Below are positions 20,895-37,560 of a stretch of 64,000 bases of DNA, piece by piece; within the stretch, counting starts at the first letter, position 1; each line of letters opens with the position of its first letter. Under the pieces are notes generated by a model. That model did not search any database, was not told the DNA's origin, and saw only the letters and a list, made by a program, of their open reading frames with translations. The DNA is from Rhodococcus sp. P-2. GTDB lineage: Bacteria > Actinomycetota > Actinomycetes > Mycobacteriales > Mycobacteriaceae. The position numbers and the translations under genes are program-made. Where the stretch lies: assembly GCF_016598535.1 (NCBI RefSeq), contig NZ_CP066779.1, positions 6,012,053 through 6,076,052 of the forward strand, given 5' to 3'.

Positions 20895-23876
20895 CTACCG
20901 TGCTCCGGTACCCACTCTCGTCGGCATCAACTGGGCAGCAATTGCCTTGGTCAGCCGCTTGTACGACTGCGTCTCGGAATCGAGGAACCAGGTCCGTGGT
21001 CCTGGCGCCGGCAGACCGGCGGCTGCCAATGCAGTCGAACTCGGACGGTACGACGAACCCACCGGGATCTCGTCCACCACGTGCACGATGTCCGGACGAG
21101 CATCAAAAGCGATGCGCGAGAGTGCCTCTGCCAGTTCGGCAGAGCGGAACTGGCGTCCCGGACGCCATGTCACGGCAGCGACCGCCAGCTGATGTGGTGC
21201 GTCGCCGATGCCGTACGCGACGGCGAGATCTACTCGCGCCACACTCGACAGCGCGTCCACGATCGGCTGGGTGAACACGGGTCCGCGGAGCGTGGAGATC
21301 ACCGTGTTCTTGTGATCGATCAACCAGTAGTCGCCGTCGCCGTCCCGGCGGAAGAGATTCTCGGTCGGAATCCAGGAATCACCGGCCTGGAAGAGACCTC
21401 GCATGGCACCGCCCGAGAGATCAGCGGTGAATCCGGCACGCCCGAGCAGTAATCCCACCTCGTCGTCGGCGCACTCACGGACAAATCCGTTACCGTTTTC
21501 GAGAAGCCGACCGCTGAGCGGGTCGTAGGCCGCCAACCGCACCTGCGCGCTACCCGGCAGCGGTCGACCCTTGGAGCCGACCTTGGAGCCGGCGACGTTG
21601 GCGAGAATCACGTCACCTTCGGTCGACGCATAGAACTCGAGCACCTGCGCGGGGTCGAACGCCTCCGTGGTCCGCTTCCACAGACCGTGCGGCATTCCCG
21701 AACCGATGAACAGTCGGACCGGATGGCTGCCGTCGATGAGAAGAAGATCCTCGTCGAGGATCTCGCGCATCATCGACCACGTGTAACTCACGACAGTCAC
21801 GCCGTAGCGGTGGATCTCCTCGACGAATCGTGCCGGATTCAGTCCGCGCGAGAGCGCGATCCGTGACCCACCGGCCATGGCGCCGCCGATGGTCGCGAGC
21901 AAACTCGACGAATGATGGAGCGGTGCAAGGCAGTACACGGTGTCGCCACGATCGAGATCTGCCGCCGTGGCCGTGCCGAAGGCCGACAGTGCCCAACGGT
22001 AGTTGGTGATCTGCTTGGCTTCGAGAACGCCGCCGGATTCCGCAAAGATGATGAAGGCGAGTTCACGGGCGACACCGGGATCCGGTCGGTACCACCCGGG
22101 CAGATTGACCTTCGTCGGATCGATTTGTTCGAGATCGATCACGTCGTGTGACGGATCCACCTCGAGGCCGCGGGCATCGCCGCCGCCGAGCACCAAGACC
22201 GGCCTACCGGTGACCACCGCAGCGTCGACGTTCTCCGGATCGGTGATGATCCGATCAACCGATCCCAGCTTGACCGCCGCCGAGATGTCGGACCCCGGCG
22301 GAAGCATGACGGCAACGGCGCCAAGGCGCGACAAGGCCGCGATGGCAGCGAGCGCGCTGGGACGGGTCTCCATCAGGACACCGACATGTGCTGCCGGACG
22401 CACTCCCACGGAGATCAATCCACGCACGACATTGTCGATGCGGGCGTTGACCGCTTCATAGGTGTGCACACGATTGTCGAAGAGGAAGCACTCTCCGTTC
22501 GGCGCCTTTCGACGCTGCTCCGCGAGCAATTGGCTCAGCGAGATCTTGGTGTGCGGCTGAATTTGGTTGAGCCGTGCCAAACGCGGCAATGCTCGTGCCG
22601 CTTCGCCGGACAATTCGAAAGTGCCGCGCAAGGCACCGGCGGCAAGGTCACTGATTCCCTTGGTGACTCCTGCTCCTACTTCGGCGACCGAGGCGACGGT
22701 GTGGATGATCCGATTGCTGATCGACACACCGGTCTGGTCTTCGAGGTCGGCGCCGTAGACCATGTTCGCGACACGGTCCGGAAGAGGCCCACCCGTCTCG
22801 GTCCACTGTACGAATTCACCGGTGGTCGGCCAGGTGTGATTGGCCGCGGTGGAACCGACAACCAATCCGAAATGACCTGCGCGCAAGGTAGATTCGTAGA
22901 CCATTGCCCGCGGCGCTGCCTGACTGATCCCACGGACCGCCTGGGGTTGACCGATGTCGTCGACCTCGCCGACGAATGCCAGGATGGGGCAGGTGATCTC
23001 GGCAAGCGAGACCAATTGATCCTTGATGACAAAACCACCGGTCATCATTCGGTTGTGCACGATGAACTGCTTGAGCAGTTCGGCAACCGCGGGCCCAGAC
23101 CACGCGACCCAACCCTCGGTCGCGAGGAAGCGTCGCTGTTGTTCTCGCGGAAGCAAAGCCTCACGGTCGTGCAGTTGCAACAGGAAGTCGACGCGCATCT
23201 TCAGCGTCTTCACGGGATCGAGCAACTGGAACCCGGTGCGAGCCATCCACCCGGTGACCGCCAGGCGATTGAAGACGTGATCGGCGAGGAAATCCGCACC
23301 CTTGGTGGCCAATCCGGCCGGGATACCGAAGGGCAGCGCGGCGAGCGTGTCGACCGGACTGCCGAAGGTGATGACGCTGGCGATGTTTCGACTACGCCGA
23401 TACGCGGCAGCTTGATAGGCGAACATGCCACCCTGCGAATAGCCGGAGATGTGAACATCTTTACCGGTGTGACGGTGAATGTGGTCGATGATGTCACTGA
23501 GAGCGATGATGTGATCGGCGAGATTGCGATCCCAACCGCCCTCTTCGGAGTCGGGCGAACCGAAATCGACTACCCAGGGGTCCAGGCCCATCTCGTGCAG
23601 AATTCCCACAGCACCCTGGTCTCGGGTCACGTCGTACACGTTCGCCGACATCATCATCGGCGGGATCAGCACGATCGGTGCACCGACGGTTTCCGGATCA
23701 CTGTCCGGGAAGTAGCGGCGGAGCCGGTACATCGCTGCGCGCTCGACGATCTCGAACGGCGATGTGGTCGCATCCGTTTCCAGCCCACCCAACCGGACGA
23801 CCTCGAGGCCGTTTTGTGCTGTCGCAACCACCCGACGAATCGGGCCCAGCACAGACTTGGAATTCAATCCCACCAT
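20895..23876 (-). CDS. fusion protein: PHA-synthase/lipase-like hydrolase + acyl-CoA synthetase-like domain
   Basis: About 993 residues; the Rv1683 counterpart, annotated there as a possible bifunctional lipase/long-chain acyl-CoA synthase linked to lipid storage. Residues 1-370 form a PhaC-like alpha/beta hydrolase with nucleophile elbow GYSQGG (Ser147), an Asp in EVDDIGQP and His in RAGHFGLV. Residues about 440-985 resemble an AMP-binding enzyme. The normally Thr/Gly-rich ATP loop is degraded to AESGGVLEAKQ, though later elements such as YASTEG and the hinge region remain, so ligase activity is doubtful. Start chosen at 23876 (MVGLNSKS) because GGGAG sits 4-5 nt ahead; ATGs further up are possible. 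Confidence 0.88.
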   Translation of the reverse strand: MVGLNSKSVLGPIRRVVATAQNGLEVVRLGGLETDATTSPFEIVERAAMYRLRRYFPDSDPETVGAPIVLIPPMMMSANVYDVTRDQGAVGILHEMGLDPWVVDFGSPDSEEGGWDRNLADHIIALSDIIDHIHRHTGKDVHISGYSQGGMFAYQAAAYRRSRNIASVITFGSPVDTLAALPFGIPAGLATKGADFLADHVFNRLAVTGWMARTGFQLLDPVKTLKMRVDFLLQLHDREALLPREQQRRFLATEGWVAWSGPAVAELLKQFIVHNRMMTGGFVIKDQLVSLAEITCPILAFVGEVDDIGQPQAVRGISQAAPRAMVYESTLRAGHFGLVVGSTAANHTWPTTGEFVQWTETGGPLPDRVANMVYGADLEDQTGVSISNRIIHTVASVAEVGAGVTKGISDLAAGALRGTFELSGEAARALPRLARLNQIQPHTKISLSQLLAEQRRKAPNGECFLFDNRVHTYEAVNARIDNVVRGLISVGVRPAAHVGVLMETRPSALAAIAALSRLGAVAVMLPPGSDISAAVKLGSVDRIITDPENVDAAVVTGRPVLVLGGGDARGLEVDPSHDVIDLEQIDPTKVNLPGWYRPDPGVARELAFIIFAESGGVLEAKQITNYRWALSAFGTATAADLDRGDTVYCLAPLHHSSSLLATIGGAMAGGSRIALSRGLNPARFVEEIHRYGVTVVSYTWSMMREILDEDLLLIDGSHPVRLFIGSGMPHGLWKRTTEAFDPAQVLEFYASTEGDVILANVAGSKVGSKGRPLPGSAQVRLAAYDPLSGRLLENGNGFVRECADDEVGLLLGRAGFTADLSGGAMRGLFQAGDSWIPTENLFRRDGDGDYWLIDHKNTVISTLRGPVFTQPIVDALSSVARVDLAVAYGIGDAPHQLAVAAVTWRPGRQFRSAELAEALSRIAFDARPDIVHVVDEIPVGSSYRPSSTALAAAGLPAPGPRTWFLDSETQSYKRLTKAIAAQLMPTRVGTGAR

Positions 23877-23953
23877 TTCACTCCCAAGTTTCTCACCATG
23901 TGACGTCAGTCTCATTTTTCCCGCGCGCAACAAGCCTACTGACGACGAATACG

Positions 23954-23996
23954 CGTACGCGGTCAGGGAGCAAATTCTGCTCCCTGACCGCGTACG
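23954..23996 (-). terminator. 19-bp perfect hairpin between argH and the fusion gene
   Basis: CGTACGCGGTCAGGGAGCA (23954-23972), 5-nt loop, exact complement 23978-23996. It lies 51 bp past the argH stop and before the next leftward gene. It likely ends arg operon transcription, although no U-run follows on either strand. Confidence 0.65.
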
Positions 23997-24046
23997 ACCG
24001 AAGGACTACTGCCGAAAAGAGAGGGACAACACTCGTGACCGCGACG

Positions 24047-26670
<2,624 letters not shown>

Positions 26671-26717
26671 GGTTTTTGTGCTCCTTCGGTTGAAAATCTC
26701 TATCAAAGAATAAGGGG

Positions 26718-29336
<2,619 letters not shown>

Positions 29337-29340
<4 letters not shown>

Positions 29341-30256
29341 GAGGTAGCTCCCTGCTGGGGACCGGCGACCGAGGAACCCGGCACGACCATCGTGCCGATT
29401 CCTTCACCGGTGAAAAGTTCGAGTAGGACTGAATGTTCGAGCCGGCCGTCGATCACGTGCGCCGACGGCACACCTCCGCGCACCGCGCGAAGGCAGGCCT
29501 CCATCTTGGGCACCATGCCGGCATCGAGACTCGGCAACAACTGGGCAAGGGCGTCGGTGTCGATCTCGGTGGCCAGCGAGGATCGGTCCGGCCAATCGGT
29601 GTACAGACCTTCGACGTCGGTGAGGACAACGAGCTTCTCGGCACCGATCGCCTCGGCCAGTGCGGCAGCGGCGGTGTCTGCGTTGATGTTGTGGACGACA
29701 CCGTCGGCGTCGGGTGCGATGGTCGAGACCACCGGAATACGTCCTGCCGCAATGAGATCGAGGACCGCATCCGGGTTCACGGTGGTGACGTCTCCGACAA
29801 GACCGATGTCGGTCTGCTCCCCCTCGACCGCAACAGTGCGTCGAGTAGCGGTGAACAGGTGCGCATCTTCGCCGGAGATGCCGACCGCGTACGGGCCGTG
29901 CGCGTTGATCAGGCCCACGAGTTCACGGCCGACCTGACCGAAGAGCACCATCCGCACGACGTCCATCACCTCGGGCGTCGTCACACGGAAACCACCGCGG
30001 AACTCACCCTTCATGCCAAGGCGTGCCAGCATCGCATTGATCTGCGGGCCACCGCCGTGCACGACGACGGGATGGATACCGACAGTCCGCAGAAACGCCA
30101 TGTCGGCGGCAAATGCCGTTTTGAGCTTCTCGTCGATCATGGCGTTTCCGCCGTATTTGACCACGACGACCTTGTCTCGGAATCTCTGCAGCCACGGCAA
30201 CGCGTCGGCGAGGACATGCGCTTTCTGATGCTCGCTGATCACGGGATACGTCTCGG

Positions 30257-30260
<4 letters not shown>
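29337..30260 (-). CDS. argB: acetylglutamate kinase
   Basis: Phosphorylates N-acetylglutamate, the usual arginine-feedback step. 307 residues, amino-acid kinase fold: [10 protein letters not shown] near residue 32, [14 protein letters not shown] near 65, and [20 protein letters not shown] near 188. The N-terminal extension of about 20 residues before the kinase core fits the arginine-sensitive hexameric class. ATG overlaps the argJ stop and its stop overlaps argD. Confidence 0.97.
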
Positions 30261-32634
<2,374 letters not shown>

Positions 32635-32636
32635 AA

Positions 32637-33155
32637 TTACTTACCCATGGATCGCCGGATCTCCTCGAGCTTGGCTTTTGCGGCCTTCTGGCGCTCGTCC
32701 CACTGCTCGTCGACCGTTTTCCCGGCGGGACTCTCGTGTGCCAATTCGGCCGAACCTGTGGAAGTACCGAAGCGTCCCTCTATCTTCTCCCGAACACGGT
32801 CGAAAGTGGGGACTCCCCCTTCGGTGTAGTCGGGTTCGGGAATTCTCGGATCGGTCGCAAGTACCACCGGGACGTCGATGATCTCGTCGACCTCCACAAC
32901 GGTATCGGGCAGTTCGACTTCTTCTGCGTCGGTGATCGTGTCCTCGTCCGCGTCCTCTACACGGTTCGGCTCGAGGCTCGCGGCAGCGGTGTCCACCACG
33001 GAAAGAAGGACCGACAGGCTCGGACGACGCTCGACCACTGCGCGGACCACCGCGAGGAAGTCCTTGTCGTCGAGTGCACTCGCAGCTTCGACTACCTGGC
33101 GCACGGACCCGTCATGTTCGGCCCCATCATGTGCGGACCCATCAATTCGTGACAC
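32637..33155 (-). CDS. acidic protein of unknown function
   Basis: 172-residue protein, not recognised. Residues about 1-60 form a small helical region (DKDFLAVVRAVVERRPSLSV), followed by a very acidic Asp/Glu/Val stretch (EDADEDTITDAEEVELPD, then VVEVDEIIDVPVV), and a charged C-terminal helix (DEQWDERQKAAKAKLEEI). No signal peptide or membrane helix. GTG start at 33155 preceded by GAAGGG. It lies 64 bp downstream of the SDR gene on the same strand, so it could end that operon, and its stop sits next to the arg operator. Confidence 0.7.
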   Translation of the reverse strand: MSRIDGSAHDGAEHDGSVRQVVEAASALDDKDFLAVVRAVVERRPSLSVLLSVVDTAAASLEPNRVEDADEDTITDAEEVELPDTVVEVDEIIDVPVVLATDPRIPEPDYTEGGVPTFDRVREKIEGRFGTSTGSAELAHESPAGKTVDEQWDERQKAAKAKLEEIRRSMGK

Positions 33156-33219
33156 TGTCAGTCCCTTCTCGAAACTCCGACGGACAACTCCGATCCTTCC
33201 ACGACCGTCCGTCGAAGGG

Positions 33220-34155
33220 TCAGCGTGAGGCGAGGTAAGCGGCAAACGCGTCCTCGCTCGAATATTCGGGGACGTATCCGAACTGTTCCTTGAGCCGCCG
33301 ATTGTCGAGAACGGGTCGGTACTGGAGAAATCCGACCCGCTCCGGACCGTGCTCCGTTACGCCCAATCGCCGTCCGACGCGTAGAACGCCTCGCAACAAC
33401 CATGCAGGAAGCGTCACCGTTCTCTTTCCCATCCGGTAAGCCAACTCGTCGATTGTCAACGCACCGTCGCCCGCGACATTGAAGATGCCAACCTGGCTTC
33501 CGGTCACAGCCTCCGCGAAAGCGCCCGCGACATCGGTGTGCCAGACGAACACGAAGGGACTGTCGCTCCCGGCTACCTTGAGCAGCTTGCGGCGATCGAA
33601 CAACGCGGTGATCTGATTGTCGACGCTCTCACCCAAGATCGTGCCGATCCGGAAGACAACTTGTTCCAACTCCGGGTATTCGACGCGATAGTCAGCGAGC
33701 ATCTCTTCGACCAGGCGTTTGTGCCGACTGTAAGTGAATTCGTCGTTGCCTCGGACAGGTACGTCCTCGGTGATCCACGGTGGGTTGTCGGAGTGGTAGC
33801 CGTACGCCGCTCCGGACGAAGACACGACGATCCGTCCAACCCCGTGTTCGACGCAGGCCGCGAGCACGTTTCGTGTTCCGTCGACGTCGACGCGGTACTC
33901 CTGCTCTGCTGTCGTGTTCTTTCCGGGATTCACGATGGACGCAAGATGGATCACGACGTTCGGTCGATACTCACCGAACACCCTCCCTAATTCTGCGGGG
34001 TCGCAGACGTCCGCTCGAACGCGGTGGACGCGATCGTCCGGCGTTGCCTTGACCGTGAGGTCGGCACAGACGACGGAGACGCCCTGTGCGATCAGTGCGT
34101 CGATGACAGCGGTACCCAGGAACCCGTTCCCGCCCGTTACGAGTGCGACGGTCAT
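33220..34155 (-). CDS. NAD-dependent epimerase/dehydratase (extended SDR)
   Basis: 311-residue extended short-chain dehydrogenase. The Rossmann loop TGGNGFLG is at 7-14, the central Ser in VVSSSGAAYG near 112, and the catalytic pair Tyr142/Lys146 in YSRHK. The C-terminal half resembles nucleotide-sugar epimerases and 3-beta-hydroxysteroid-type enzymes. ATG overlaps the transporter stop (ATGA). Being in an operon with a bile-acid-symporter-family protein and a flavin monooxygenase, it more likely acts on a small lipid, terpenoid or steroid-like substrate than on nucleotide sugars; this is inference. Confidence 0.87.
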   Translation of the reverse strand: MTVALVTGGNGFLGTAVIDALIAQGVSVVCADLTVKATPDDRVHRVRADVCDPAELGRVFGEYRPNVVIHLASIVNPGKNTTAEQEYRVDVDGTRNVLAACVEHGVGRIVVSSSGAAYGYHSDNPPWITEDVPVRGNDEFTYSRHKRLVEEMLADYRVEYPELEQVVFRIGTILGESVDNQITALFDRRKLLKVAGSDSPFVFVWHTDVAGAFAEAVTGSQVGIFNVAGDGALTIDELAYRMGKRTVTLPAWLLRGVLRVGRRLGVTEHGPERVGFLQYRPVLDNRRLKEQFGYVPEYSSEDAFAAYLASR

Positions 34156-35063
34156 GCCGGTACCGCCTTTCGGGCGCGTCGCTTGGACCAGATCGTGGCC
34201 AGAGCCAACCCGGCGATGATGTCCCAGATCCCCCACCAGCCGGCCACGACGGCCATGCCACCGAGCCCGTCGAAGAACGTGAACACCAGACCGAGCCCCA
34301 GTCCGGCATTGCGGATGCCGACCTCGAACGAGACTGCGCGACGGCTGTATTCGTTCAACCCGGTGACGGCGCCGCAGAAGTATCCCAGCGCGAGGGCAAC
34401 CGAGTCGTGCAAGAAGACCGCGAGCAATACCACCCCGATGTAGTCGACGAAGTACGACGCATTCCCCGACACTCCCGCAACGATGAAGATCAACAACGCC
34501 ACCAACGAACCGTTTTTCACCCACGGCTGCGCTTTCGCGGCGATCTCCGGGAACTTTCGCGCCGTCCAGATGCCGAGAACGAACGGCACTCCGATGATCA
34601 GGGCGATCTGCGCGACCATCTCGAGTGCATTCAGATCGACGGACTGCAACAGAGCGTCGGTCTCCGGGCGTCGACTCCCCCAGAACGCGAGATTGAGCGG
34701 CATGAGGAAGATTGCGAGGACGTTCGACACCGCCGTCATGGACACCGAAAGCGCGACGTCGCCGCCCGCCCGGTGAGTCAGGACGTTCGAGATGTTCCCT
34801 GGCGGGCAGCACGCCACCAGGATCATGCCGAGTGCTACCGACGGAGCCGGCGAGAGAATCAGCGTCAGGAGAAATGTCACTGCCGGCAAAAGCAGGAACT
34901 GGGCAGCGATACCTACCGCCATCGCCTTGGGTTTGGTGAGCGCCCGACGAAAGTCGTCGACCGAGGTGTCGAGGGCGATCCCCAGCATGATCGCGGCAAG
35001 CACCACGTTGAGGATCATCAACGACCCCGGGTTGAAGTTGAGAACCACGTCGTCGATCGGCAT
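34152..35063 (-). CDS. bile acid:sodium symporter (BASS) family transporter
   Basis: 303-residue membrane protein with nine to ten hydrophobic helices. Family features include LMILNVVLAAIMLGIALD at the N-terminus, ACCPPGNISNVLTHRAGG near residue 96, and EVGIRNAGLGLGLVF in the second half. BASS proteins co-transport organic anions such as bile acids, pantothenate or pyruvate with sodium. The start at 35063 is preceded by GGGAGGG and overlaps the monooxygenase stop by one base (TGATG). Substrate unknown, probably the substrate or product of the adjacent oxidative enzymes. Confidence 0.9.
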   Translation of the reverse strand: MPIDDVVLNFNPGSLMILNVVLAAIMLGIALDTSVDDFRRALTKPKAMAVGIAAQFLLLPAVTFLLTLILSPAPSVALGMILVACCPPGNISNVLTHRAGGDVALSVSMTAVSNVLAIFLMPLNLAFWGSRRPETDALLQSVDLNALEMVAQIALIIGVPFVLGIWTARKFPEIAAKAQPWVKNGSLVALLIFIVAGVSGNASYFVDYIGVVLLAVFLHDSVALALGYFCGAVTGLNEYSRRAVSFEVGIRNAGLGLGLVFTFFDGLGGMAVVAGWWGIWDIIAGLALATIWSKRRARKAVPA

Positions 35064-36382
35064 CACTGCCCTCCCTTCGCCAGAGCAGTGTCGAGCAGTC
35101 CGATGTGTCGCGTGATCGCTGATCGGTAGGCGTTCTTGTTCACGTAGTAGGCCATTCGTCCCAGCTTCAGGTACTTGTATCCCCCGGACAGATCGGGAGG
35201 AGGACCCGCCGCCGCGACCGAGAATTCCTGCGCCGCGGCAGGGGCTTCGGTACGTGCGGTGATCAATTTGGCCACCAACTCGGCCTGCTCGAAACGGCCC
35301 TGCCACCCGAGCCCGGAGGCTTCCACCATCCCGAGTACGAAGAGATTGTCGTGGCGCCGACTCGCGAGGTTGAGGAACAGGTCAGGGGCAGCGCCCGACC
35401 AGCCCAACTCGTCACGCTCGATGAAGGGGTAGTCGAGGTGATACCCCGTGGCGCACAGAACGAGGTCGTACGCGGCGGACGAACCGTCGACGAAATGAAC
35501 CGTCCTGCCGTCGATCCGGTCGATGTCGCCGCGCACGTGAACATCACCGTGCCCGAGGTGGTGCAGGATCAACGAGTTCACTACCGGGTGCGATTCGTAG
35601 ATCTTGTAGTCCGGTGCCGGAAATCCGAACCGCACCGGATCTCCCGTGAACTGCTTGAGCACCATTGTGTCGACGCGTTGTTTGATCCACGGCGGCAACG
35701 GCTTTCCCTGATTCAAGGTGTCCGAAGGCCGGCCGAACAGATACTTGGGAACAAAGTAGTAGCCTCGCCGAACGCTCAGATCGACGGATTCGGCGTGATG
35801 GACGGCGTCCACTGCAATGTCGCATCCACTGTTGCCCGCTCCGATGACCAGCACCCGCTTACCGCGGAAGATCTCGGGGCTGCGGTACTGGCTCGTATGC
35901 ATCAAAGTGCCGGTGTACTCGCCCTGAAACGTCGGCATATTCGGCTTCGACAGCGTTCCGTTCGCGATGATCACGCCTCGGTACCGCGCGACTGTCGTCT
36001 CACCGCTGCGACTGCGCGTGGTGACCTGCCACAGCGAATCGACGGGCGAGACGTCGACGACAGTAGTACCGAAGGTGAAGTACCTGCGAAGATCGTGGGT
36101 GTCAGCGTAGTCACGGAAATATTCGGCCAGTTCGACGTGGCTCGGGTAGTCGGCGACGGAATCTGCCATCGGAAACTCCGCGAACGCGGTAGTGGTCTTC
36201 GACGAAATGAGGTGCGCCGACTCGTAGACGGTGCTGTGCGGATTGTCGATGTCCCAGAGCCCACCGACGTTGTCGTGGCTCTCGAAACCGTCGAACGCAA
36301 TGCCGGCCCGATCGAGGTTTCGCGCGCCGGCCAATCCAGACGGGCCCGCTCCGATCAGCGCGTACTTGTCCTCTGTCATCAT
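35063..36382 (-). CDS. flavin-containing monooxygenase (FMO/Baeyer-Villiger type)
   Basis: 439-residue NADPH- and FAD-dependent monooxygenase. FAD site GAGPSG at 11-16, NADPH site GAGNSG at 181-186, the identifying sequence FQGEYTGTLMHTSQY at 152-166 (close to FxGxxxHxxxY), and a C-terminal ATG motif in CATGYHLDYPF. The single-domain layout resembles class B N-hydroxylating FMOs or type II Baeyer-Villiger enzymes. First gene of the FMO-BASS-SDR operon, divergent from a tandem Lrp regulator 56 bp away. Confidence 0.92.
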   Translation of the reverse strand: MMTEDKYALIGAGPSGLAGARNLDRAGIAFDGFESHDNVGGLWDIDNPHSTVYESAHLISSKTTTAFAEFPMADSVADYPSHVELAEYFRDYADTHDLRRYFTFGTTVVDVSPVDSLWQVTTRSRSGETTVARYRGVIIANGTLSKPNMPTFQGEYTGTLMHTSQYRSPEIFRGKRVLVIGAGNSGCDIAVDAVHHAESVDLSVRRGYYFVPKYLFGRPSDTLNQGKPLPPWIKQRVDTMVLKQFTGDPVRFGFPAPDYKIYESHPVVNSLILHHLGHGDVHVRGDIDRIDGRTVHFVDGSSAAYDLVLCATGYHLDYPFIERDELGWSGAAPDLFLNLASRRHDNLFVLGMVEASGLGWQGRFEQAELVAKLITARTEAPAAAQEFSVAAAGPPPDLSGGYKYLKLGRMAYYVNKNAYRSAITRHIGLLDTALAKGGQ

Positions 36383-36438
36383 CCGTCGAGCGTCGCAGAT
36401 AGTTCGAATCTTGCAGCGATGTGCCGGATAATGACGTT

Positions 36439-37503
36439 ATGAGCGCACTCGATGCCGACAACGATCGCGGGATAGATGAAATCGATCTGAGGATAATCAA
36501 TGCGCTACAGCTCGCACCGCGATCCACGTGGCTTTCGTTGGCCGGCCCACTCGAACTCGACGCCGCGACTCTCGCCCGGCGTTGGAATCGACTGTCCGAA
36601 TCGTCGTTGGCCTGGGTAACGGTCACTCCGGGGCCACAGGTGCTGGCCGGCATCGTCACAGCAATCATCGAAATCGATTGCTCCCCTGCACTTCTCGACG
36701 CCATCTCGTCACATCTGACTGGGTTGGCCCACGCCGTGACCATCGAAGCGTCAACGGGTAGAGCCGATCTGCTCGTCACGGCCGGTACTGCGGACTTGGC
36801 GTCGATGTCGCGCTTCATCTCCGAAGAGGTCGCAACGATCGACGGCGTACTGGGGACACGAACCTCGATCATCACACGCTGGTTCACCGAAGGTGGGCGA
36901 TGGAGACTCAATGCGCTGGCACCGTCCGAGAAGGGTGTGCTGACCACCAGCGAAAACCGTACTGCCGTACGCGCTCGGCCGACTGGAATTTCCGAACAGG
37001 ATCGCAAGGTTCTGACCATGCTCGCCTACGACGGGCGCACTCCCATGAAGGACCTGGCCGACGCGATCGGTATAAGTCCGGCTGCGTGCAAACGCCAGAT
37101 CGACCGGCTCACCTCTTCGGGGTTGGTGGCGCTGCGGTGTGAATTCGCGCGGCCACTGGCCGGACTTCCCGTGCTCGCCACCCTGTGGTGCCACGTCGAA
37201 CCCGAACTGCTCGATACAGCGGGCCGAGTGCTGAGTCGGGCTCCGGAAGTTCGGAACTGCTTCGCCGTGGTCGGCGCCGACAACCTGGTGGTTCAGTTGT
37301 GGCTGCATTCTCCTGCAGAACTCGATGCCTTCGAAATTCGCCTGCGCCAAGAATTCCCAGGCCTGCACGTCGGTGAACGGTCGATCGTTCTCTACCTACG
37401 CAAGCTACTCGGTCACGTGCTCGACCAGAACGGACGCAGGACGTCGACGATCGCCCCGGACGTGTGGTTGCCGAGCCGCATCGACTCGCCGGGACACCGA
37501 TAA
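36439..37503 (+). CDS. double-length Lrp/AsnC-family regulator
   Basis: 354 residues, about twice the 150-160 of ordinary Lrp/AsnC proteins, made of two copies of the fold. Copy 1: helix-turn-helix about 10-60 (IDEIDLRIINALQLAPRS) and ligand domain about 72-145. Copy 2: helix-turn-helix about 175-232 (DRKVLTMLAYDGRTPMKDLA, ADAIGISPAACKRQID) and ligand domain 240-330. Divergent from the FMO-BASS-SDR operon and so its likely regulator. A GATAAT hexamer at 36427-36432 lies 6 nt before this ATG and suggests a leaderless transcript; an in-frame GTG at 36421 is the alternative. A strong hairpin follows. Confidence 0.88.
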   Translation: MSALDADNDRGIDEIDLRIINALQLAPRSTWLSLAGPLELDAATLARRWNRLSESSLAWVTVTPGPQVLAGIVTAIIEIDCSPALLDAISSHLTGLAHAVTIEASTGRADLLVTAGTADLASMSRFISEEVATIDGVLGTRTSIITRWFTEGGRWRLNALAPSEKGVLTTSENRTAVRARPTGISEQDRKVLTMLAYDGRTPMKDLADAIGISPAACKRQIDRLTSSGLVALRCEFARPLAGLPVLATLWCHVEPELLDTAGRVLSRAPEVRNCFAVVGADNLVVQLWLHSPAELDAFEIRLRQEFPGLHVGERSIVLYLRKLLGHVLDQNGRRTSTIAPDVWLPSRIDSPGHR

Positions 37504-37505
37504 CC

Positions 37506-37546
37506 CACAGAGCCCACGACCACCAGCAGTGGTCGTGGGCTCTGTG
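37506..37546. terminator. bidirectional hairpin terminator between lrp-type gene and pheT
   Basis: Perfect 18-bp stem 37506-37523 / 37529-37546 (CACAGAGCCCACGACCAC and complement) with loop CAGCA, in the 57-bp gap between two convergent stops. An A-run at 37555-37561 gives U residues at the end of the leftward pheT transcript before the stem. Confidence 0.85.
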
Positions 37547-37560
37547 ATCAACTGAAAAAA

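Noticed and set aside
33220-34812. 530-residue version of the SDR protein
   Set aside because: The N-terminal 219 residues overlap the transporter gene in another frame; the SDR Rossmann motif starts right after the ATG at 34155.
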